From contig DASTMQ010000526.1 of the NCBI GenBank assembly GCA_035714005.1, positions 1 to 9,511 of the forward strand: 9,511 bases of DNA, given 5' to 3'. The stretch comes from AWTP1-13 sp035714005. GTDB lineage: Bacteria; Pseudomonadota; Alphaproteobacteria; Rhizobiales; Hyphomicrobiaceae. Below, in pieces: positions 6,159 to 9,511 of the stretch. The position numbers and the translations under genes are program-made. Positions within the stretch are counted from its first letter, which is position 1, and the number at the start of each line of letters is the position of its first letter. The notes beneath the pieces are model-generated. The model had not been told where the DNA came from. It saw only the letters and a program-made list of their open reading frames with translations, and did not search any database.

Positions 6159-6174
6159 CGTTTGCTTGCAAACG
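6159..6174. promoter_or_regulatory. Operator-like dyad upstream of molybdoenzyme gene
   Basis: CGTTTGC-TT-GCAAACG is a perfect 7-bp dyad with a 2-bp centre, ending 48 bp before the molybdoenzyme start. The centre is too short for a stable RNA loop at full stem length, so a protein-binding operator is the likelier reading. It is AT-richer than its surroundings. It is not a CRP or FNR consensus. Confidence 0.45.
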
Positions 6175-6227
6175 ATGCATGAGTGTCGCGTTCGATCGGC
6201 AGCTAGCCAGCGGAGACGATGCATGAG
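6172..6227 (+). repeat. Duplicated 12-mer spanning the start codon, with 15-codon leader ORF
   Basis: The 12-mer acgatgcatgag occurs at 6172-6183 and again at 6216-6227, where it contains the molybdoenzyme start codon. The first copy opens a 15-residue frame, MSVAFDRQLASGDDA, at 6179-6226. Its TGA overlaps the main ATG as ATGA, an arrangement used for translational coupling. The leader has no visible ribosome site, so its translation is uncertain. Confidence 0.35.
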
Positions 6228-8664
6228 CGCCGACCTTAAGGGTAGACAGCAGATTGCCGGATTTTGCGGCCTCTGCATCGCGCGCTGCGGCACGATTGCC
6301 ACCGTCGAGGCTGGGCGCTTCACGCGGCTTGATCCCGACCCAAGCCATCCCACCGGCGCGGCCTTGTGCGCCAAGGGCCGTGCCGCACCCGAGCTGGTTT
6401 ACAGCAAGGACCGCTTGACGCGACCGTTGCGCCGCCGGCGACCGAAGGGCCATCCCGATCCGGATTGGGAAGAGATTTCTTGGGATATGGCGCTCGCCGA
6501 GACGGTCGCCGCCATGCGCCGGATCGCCGATCAGTTCGGGCCCGAGGCCGTGGCCTTTAGCCAATGTTCGCCGTCGACCACGGCGATCGGGGATGCCAGC
6601 GGCTTCGTGCGCCGTCTGATGCATGCCTTTGGCACCCCGAACCAGGTTTCCTCGCTCGACTTGTGCGGCTGGGGGCGCGGTTATGCCACGCGCTTTGCTT
6701 TTGGCGTCGGCAGCGTGGGGACGGGCAGTGCCGGTGGCGCCATGCCGGATATAGAGCGTTCCGGCTGCCTGCTGCTGTGGGGCTACAATCCCTCCCATTC
6801 GCGCCTGACCCACGCCACCGCGACGGTCGCGGCGCTGAAGCGCGGCTTGAAGCTGATCGTGGTCGACCCGCGCAACGCCGGCCTCGCCAATAAGGCCGAC
6901 GTTTGGCTGCGCCTGCGCCCGGGCACGGACGGTGCCTTGGCCTTGGGATTGGCCAATATCATGCTCGAGCGCGGCTGGTATGACCGTGACTTCATCCGCG
7001 ACTGGAGCAATGGACCGCTGCTGGTGCGCTGCGACAGCGGGCGGCTGCTGCGCGAGAGCGATCTGGTCGCGGGCGGGGATGCGCGCAGGTACATCGCCTG
7101 GGATGGGCAGGCCCGTTGTCCCACGGCATACGATCCCGACCGCGGCCGCTATCACACCGATAGTCGAGGGTTGGCCCTGGAGGGCGAATTTTGCATCGAT
7201 GCGGCGAGCGGGCCGATCCGCTGCCAGCCCGTGTTCGCGCACTATGCCGCCCTGTGCCGAAAGTGGCGGCCAGAGGTGGTGGAGGCGACGTGTTGGATAG
7301 CGCCGGCTGACCTGGAGGCGGCCGCGCGCCTCATTTGGCACGCCCGCCCGGTCTCCTACTATGCCTGGAGCGGACACGAGCAGCACGTCAACACGACGGA
7401 GAACGCCCGGGCGATGGCGCTGCTCTATGCCTTGACGGGCTCATTCGATGCACCCGGCGGCAACGTGCTCTTCCCGTCGGTGCCGAGTGCGCCGGTCACG
7501 GGGGAAGAGCTTTGCGCCGGCCGGAGGCTCGCTCCCGCCATCGGCGCCGCCGAACGCCCGCTGGGACCGGCGCACTTTAACCACGTCTCCGCTCACGATT
7601 TTTATCGAGCCGTGCTCGAGGGCACCCCCTATCCCGTGCGCGGCCTGATCGGCTTTGGCACCAACCTATTGCTCGCCCAGGCCGATCCCTTGCGCGGGCG
7701 CGCCGCCTTGTCGGCCTTGGAATTCTACGCCCATGCCGATCTCTTCATGACACCAACGGCAATGCTGGCGGACATTGTCTTGCCGGTTGCGTCCTGCTTC
7801 GAGCGCGAAGCGCTAAAGATCGGCTTTGAGATCAACACCGAAGCACAGTCCCTGGTCCAATTCCGTCGGGCCGTGGTGCCTCCGCCCGGGCAAGCGCGCG
7901 CCGATACCGATTTCATATTCGACCTTGCCATGCGGTTGGGGTTTGCTGAGCATTTCTGGCAGGGTGACATTGACGCGGCCTACCGCCACCAACTCGCTGC
8001 CAGCGGGCTGACGCTGGAGGAGCTCCGAGCCGCACCGGGCGGCCTTCGCGTGGCGCTGACGCCGCGGCATCGAAAGTATGCCGAACGCGACCAGCAGGGG
8101 CGGGCGCGCGGATTTTCCACGCCGTCGCGCAAGGTGGAGCTCTGGTCGGAGACCTTCCTCGACCACGGCTATCAGGCGCTGCCGGAGTTCGTGGCGCCCG
8201 AGGCGGGTTCGCCGGCGCGGGCCGGGCTGGCGCAGCGCTACCCGCTCGTGCTGACCTGTGCCAAGCCCATCGTGTTCTGCCAAACGCAACATCGCGCCTT
8301 GCCCGCCCTGCGCAAGCACGCGCTCGATCCGGAGGTGGAGCTGCACCCCGCGACCGCGGCGGCGCGCAAAATTGCCGCCGGTAGCTGGGTGGCGCTGGAA
8401 ACCCCCGCAGGCGCCATGCGGGCGCGGGCGCGATTGAACGACAAGCTCGATCCGCGCGTGGTGGTGGGCGAGCATGGCTGGTGGCAGGGCTGCGAGGCCT
8501 TGGGTGCCGCGAGCTACGATCCCTTCGATCCCGGCGGCGCCAATTTCAACGGCACGGTCGATGCCACCGCACGCGATCCCGTGAGCGGTACGCCGGCGCA
8601 CCGGGCCAATCGCTGCGAGGTACGCTTGGCGGCCGCACCGGCGATGGCGGGCAAAGCGCGCTAG
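6223..8664 (+). CDS. Molybdopterin oxidoreductase (DMSO-reductase superfamily, Mo-bisMGD, 4Fe-4S)
   Basis: The 813-residue product has the full domain order of the superfamily. An N-terminal 4Fe-4S segment with C15-x2-C18-x3-C22-x26-C49 is followed by K51. The molybdopterin-binding core runs from about residue 68. The dinucleotide-binding C-terminal domain starts near 670 and includes the GEHGWWQGC block. SLDLCGWGRGY places C148 where nitrate reductases and formate dehydrogenases carry their Mo-coordinating Cys or Sec, so a cysteine-ligated Mo is inferred, excluding the serine-ligated DMSO/TMAO type. GTNLLLAQADP and DIVLPVASCFEREAL are typical core blocks. There is no Tat signal, suggesting a cytoplasmic enzyme. 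GGAG seven bases before ATG 6223 fixes the start; the frame is open 51 codons upstream without similarity. No electron-transfer, membrane-anchor or maturation gene adjoins it, so donor, acceptor and substrate are unknown. It could be a thiosulfate/polysulfide-reductase-like or acetylene-hydratase-like relative; I do not assign a symbol. Confidence 0.93.
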   Translation: MSADLKGRQQIAGFCGLCIARCGTIATVEAGRFTRLDPDPSHPTGAALCAKGRAAPELVYSKDRLTRPLRRRRPKGHPDPDWEEISWDMALAETVAAMRRIADQFGPEAVAFSQCSPSTTAIGDASGFVRRLMHAFGTPNQVSSLDLCGWGRGYATRFAFGVGSVGTGSAGGAMPDIERSGCLLLWGYNPSHSRLTHATATVAALKRGLKLIVVDPRNAGLANKADVWLRLRPGTDGALALGLANIMLERGWYDRDFIRDWSNGPLLVRCDSGRLLRESDLVAGGDARRYIAWDGQARCPTAYDPDRGRYHTDSRGLALEGEFCIDAASGPIRCQPVFAHYAALCRKWRPEVVEATCWIAPADLEAAARLIWHARPVSYYAWSGHEQHVNTTENARAMALLYALTGSFDAPGGNVLFPSVPSAPVTGEELCAGRRLAPAIGAAERPLGPAHFNHVSAHDFYRAVLEGTPYPVRGLIGFGTNLLLAQADPLRGRAALSALEFYAHADLFMTPTAMLADIVLPVASCFEREALKIGFEINTEAQSLVQFRRAVVPPPGQARADTDFIFDLAMRLGFAEHFWQGDIDAAYRHQLAASGLTLEELRAAPGGLRVALTPRHRKYAERDQQGRARGFSTPSRKVELWSETFLDHGYQALPEFVAPEAGSPARAGLAQRYPLVLTCAKPIVFCQTQHRALPALRKHALDPEVELHPATAAARKIAAGSWVALETPAGAMRARARLNDKLDPRVVVGEHGWWQGCEALGAASYDPFDPGGANFNGTVDATARDPVSGTPAHRANRCEVRLAAAPAMAGKAR

Positions 8665-8665
8665 C

Positions 8666-8699
8666 GTGCGCCGGCAGTTGGCAAGATGATGCGGCGCGC
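8666..8699. terminator. Weak hairpin after molybdoenzyme gene
   Basis: GTGCGCCG (8666-8673) can pair with CGGCGCGC (8692-8699), eight pairs including one G-U, around an 18-base loop. It starts two bases after the molybdoenzyme stop, in the 78-bp gap between convergent genes. There is no T tract, so a terminator role is tentative. Confidence 0.3.
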
Positions 8700-8742
8700 A
8701 GGCGACCTTGGGGGATGGTGGCGTGTCCCAGGCACGACCGCG

Positions 8743-9246
8743 CTAGTGCGATAACACCTCTGAGGTTGCAGAAGCGGGCAAAATCACCGCACCGGCCGGG
8801 TCCACCTTGAAGATCTGTCGGCAGGCTGGCAGTTCGGGGAGGTAGGCCCGCTTCAGCTCAACGCGAAATTGTACGGCGAGCCAGGCCTCGTCCAAGCCTT
8901 TGGCGGCGGCCAGCACTTTATGTTCACCACACAGAAGCGCCAAGGTCCAACCGCTCCTGATGGTCGAAAATTGCGCCCCGCAATCGCTTTGCGGAACCGC
9001 CATCGCCTTGCACTTGCTGACGGCGACGCCGATGGCGCGGGCCAACGAGGTCTCCGTGGCAACCCCCCAAGAGCCATCGCGCGCGAGGGTGGCGACGGTC
9101 CAGCCCTGGTCTTGGTCGGGGCCGGTGTTGGGACCTGTCTCGGGTTCGGGGCGCAGGCTGCCGGCCGCCAGCAGGAGCAGCGCGCAAAGGCACGCGCCCT
9201 TGAGCAACGCTGGCAGCGAAACCGGTACCTTCCCGGGCAGCGGCAT
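8743..9246 (-). CDS. Exported cysteine-containing protein, DUF4189-like
   Basis: The 167-residue product has a signal-peptide-like N terminus: K6, K16, then CLCALLLLAAGSL (19-31). An acidic, proline-rich linker follows to about residue 47. The mature part reads WTVATLARDGSWGVAT (49-64), then cysteines C79, C89, C106 and C142, consistent with two disulfides in the periplasm. The DGSWG motif, the spacing of cysteines and the alternating Ala-rich helices resemble the DUF4189 type of small secreted protein, but the match is by eye and no function is known. ATG 9246 is chosen because the hydrophobic segment starts soon after it; the frame is open 27 codons upstream without signal-peptide character. 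The ribosome site (gagatgg, about nine bases upstream) is weak. It is not a lipoprotein by the lipobox rule. It converges on the molybdoenzyme gene, and no operon partner is visible. Confidence 0.7.
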   Translation of the reverse strand: MPLPGKVPVSLPALLKGACLCALLLLAAGSLRPEPETGPNTGPDQDQGWTVATLARDGSWGVATETSLARAIGVAVSKCKAMAVPQSDCGAQFSTIRSGWTLALLCGEHKVLAAAKGLDEAWLAVQFRVELKRAYLPELPACRQIFKVDPAGAVILPASATSEVLSH

Positions 9247-9313
9247 GGTGCACGTCCATCTCAGCCGATGTGGCGAACCGGATAGGTCATGGCAGAGGGG
9301 GCGCGGCTGTGCT

Positions 9314-9333
9314 GTGCTCTGGAGCACGTTTTT
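9314..9333 (+). terminator. Intrinsic-terminator-like hairpin
   Basis: GTGCTC (9314-9319) and GAGCAC (9322-9327) form a 6-bp stem (or 5-bp with loop CTGG), followed by GTTTTTG. This is the classic order for a rightward Rho-independent terminator, although the stem is short. No convincing plus-strand gene ends before it: the neighbour on the left is the minus-strand DUF4189-like gene, whose start is 68 bases away. Confidence 0.4.
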
Positions 9334-9362
9334 GTCCGCAAGCAGGGCTCGCGGCTCAGGCG

Positions 9363-9511
9363 GTGGCGGCCTGCCATCGTCACGTTGGCCTTGCGGCCGA
9401 CGTCGCGGCTGGGCTGGCGCTTAGCGTCGGTTTCGTGCTAGCGCTGGACGCCCTGGCGGGCGTCGATTGCCCCGGCCTTTCTGACGTCGCCCTAGCCGGC
9501 CGCAGGACGAC
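9363..9511 (+). CDS. Possible 5-prime fragment of a plus-strand gene
   Basis: One plus frame is open from before 9288 to the window end. From GTG 9363 it reads VAACHRHVGLAADVAAGLAL, then SVGFVLALDALAG, a hydrophobic stretch that could be a membrane helix. Codons are strongly G-first with C or G mostly third, as in the supported genes here, while the minus frames read through the same DNA hit stops. The start is uncertain because the ribosome site is poor. Too little is visible to name a family, and a chance open frame is possible. Confidence 0.25.
   Translation, partial: MAACHRHVGLAADVAAGLALSVGFVLALDALAGVDCPGLSDVALAGRRT

Noticed and set aside
6046..7386. Minus-strand open frame of 446 codons opposite the molybdoenzyme
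   Set aside because: It is a shadow of a gene with clear Fe-S and Mo motifs; the translation shows no recognisable domain.
7813..8601. Minus-strand open frame of 262 codons opposite the end of the molybdoenzyme
   Set aside because: It is Arg/Gly/Ala-rich shadow translation without motifs, overlapping a firmly assigned domain.
322..9246. A coordinated multi-gene defence, secretion or biosynthetic system
   Set aside because: Genes alternate strands, share no operon, and belong to separately common enzyme families; no effector, nuclease, transporter or recombinase is present.

Overview
The window is GC-rich, densely coding bacterial DNA. It shows Shine-Dalgarno-type starts, a twin-arginine-like signal peptide and a periplasmic-type cysteine protein, which point to a Gram-negative bacterium, most likely a proteobacterium. 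The genus cannot be told from the sequence. No tRNA, rRNA, CRISPR array, transposase or integrase is visible, so this looks like ordinary chromosomal, mostly metabolic sequence.

Layout, left to right. Bases 1-321 hold no convincing gene but carry two near-identical 63/65-bp copies of a direct repeat with period 103. A cyclase-family (kynurenine-formamidase-like) metal hydrolase lies on the minus strand (322-1008). A 578-bp gap follows, with a 13-bp tandem repeat, a strong CRP-like palindrome (1250-1265) and a possible small Cys/His protein (1353-1574). The gap leads into a plus-strand Crp/Fnr-family regulator (1587-2375). The regulator converges on a minus-strand glutathione S-transferase (2372-3043), and their stop codons overlap. 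After a 380-bp divergent region rich in dyads comes an exported M16 zinc metallopeptidase (3424-4734, plus). It converges across two GC hairpins on a minus-strand beta-propeller lactonase (4766-5830). A 392-bp divergent region with a 7-bp dyad, a duplicated 12-mer and a short leader ORF precedes a large plus-strand molybdopterin oxidoreductase (6223-8664). A minus-strand small exported cysteine protein (8743-9246) follows. The last 265 bases hold a plus-strand intrinsic-terminator-like hairpin and possibly the start of another gene.

How the genes work together. Strands alternate almost gene by gene, so apart from the possible small ORF plus regulator there is no operon and no obvious shared pathway. 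The theme is loose: a ligand-responsive regulator, detoxification or hydrolysis enzymes (GST, cyclase-type hydrolase, lactonase) and a single-subunit molybdenum enzyme. I did not find convincing evidence of a new multi-gene system. The most testable novelties are regulatory: the CRP-like site in front of the Crp-like gene, the leader of the molybdoenzyme, and the repeat at the left edge. The small Cys/His ORF is also worth testing.
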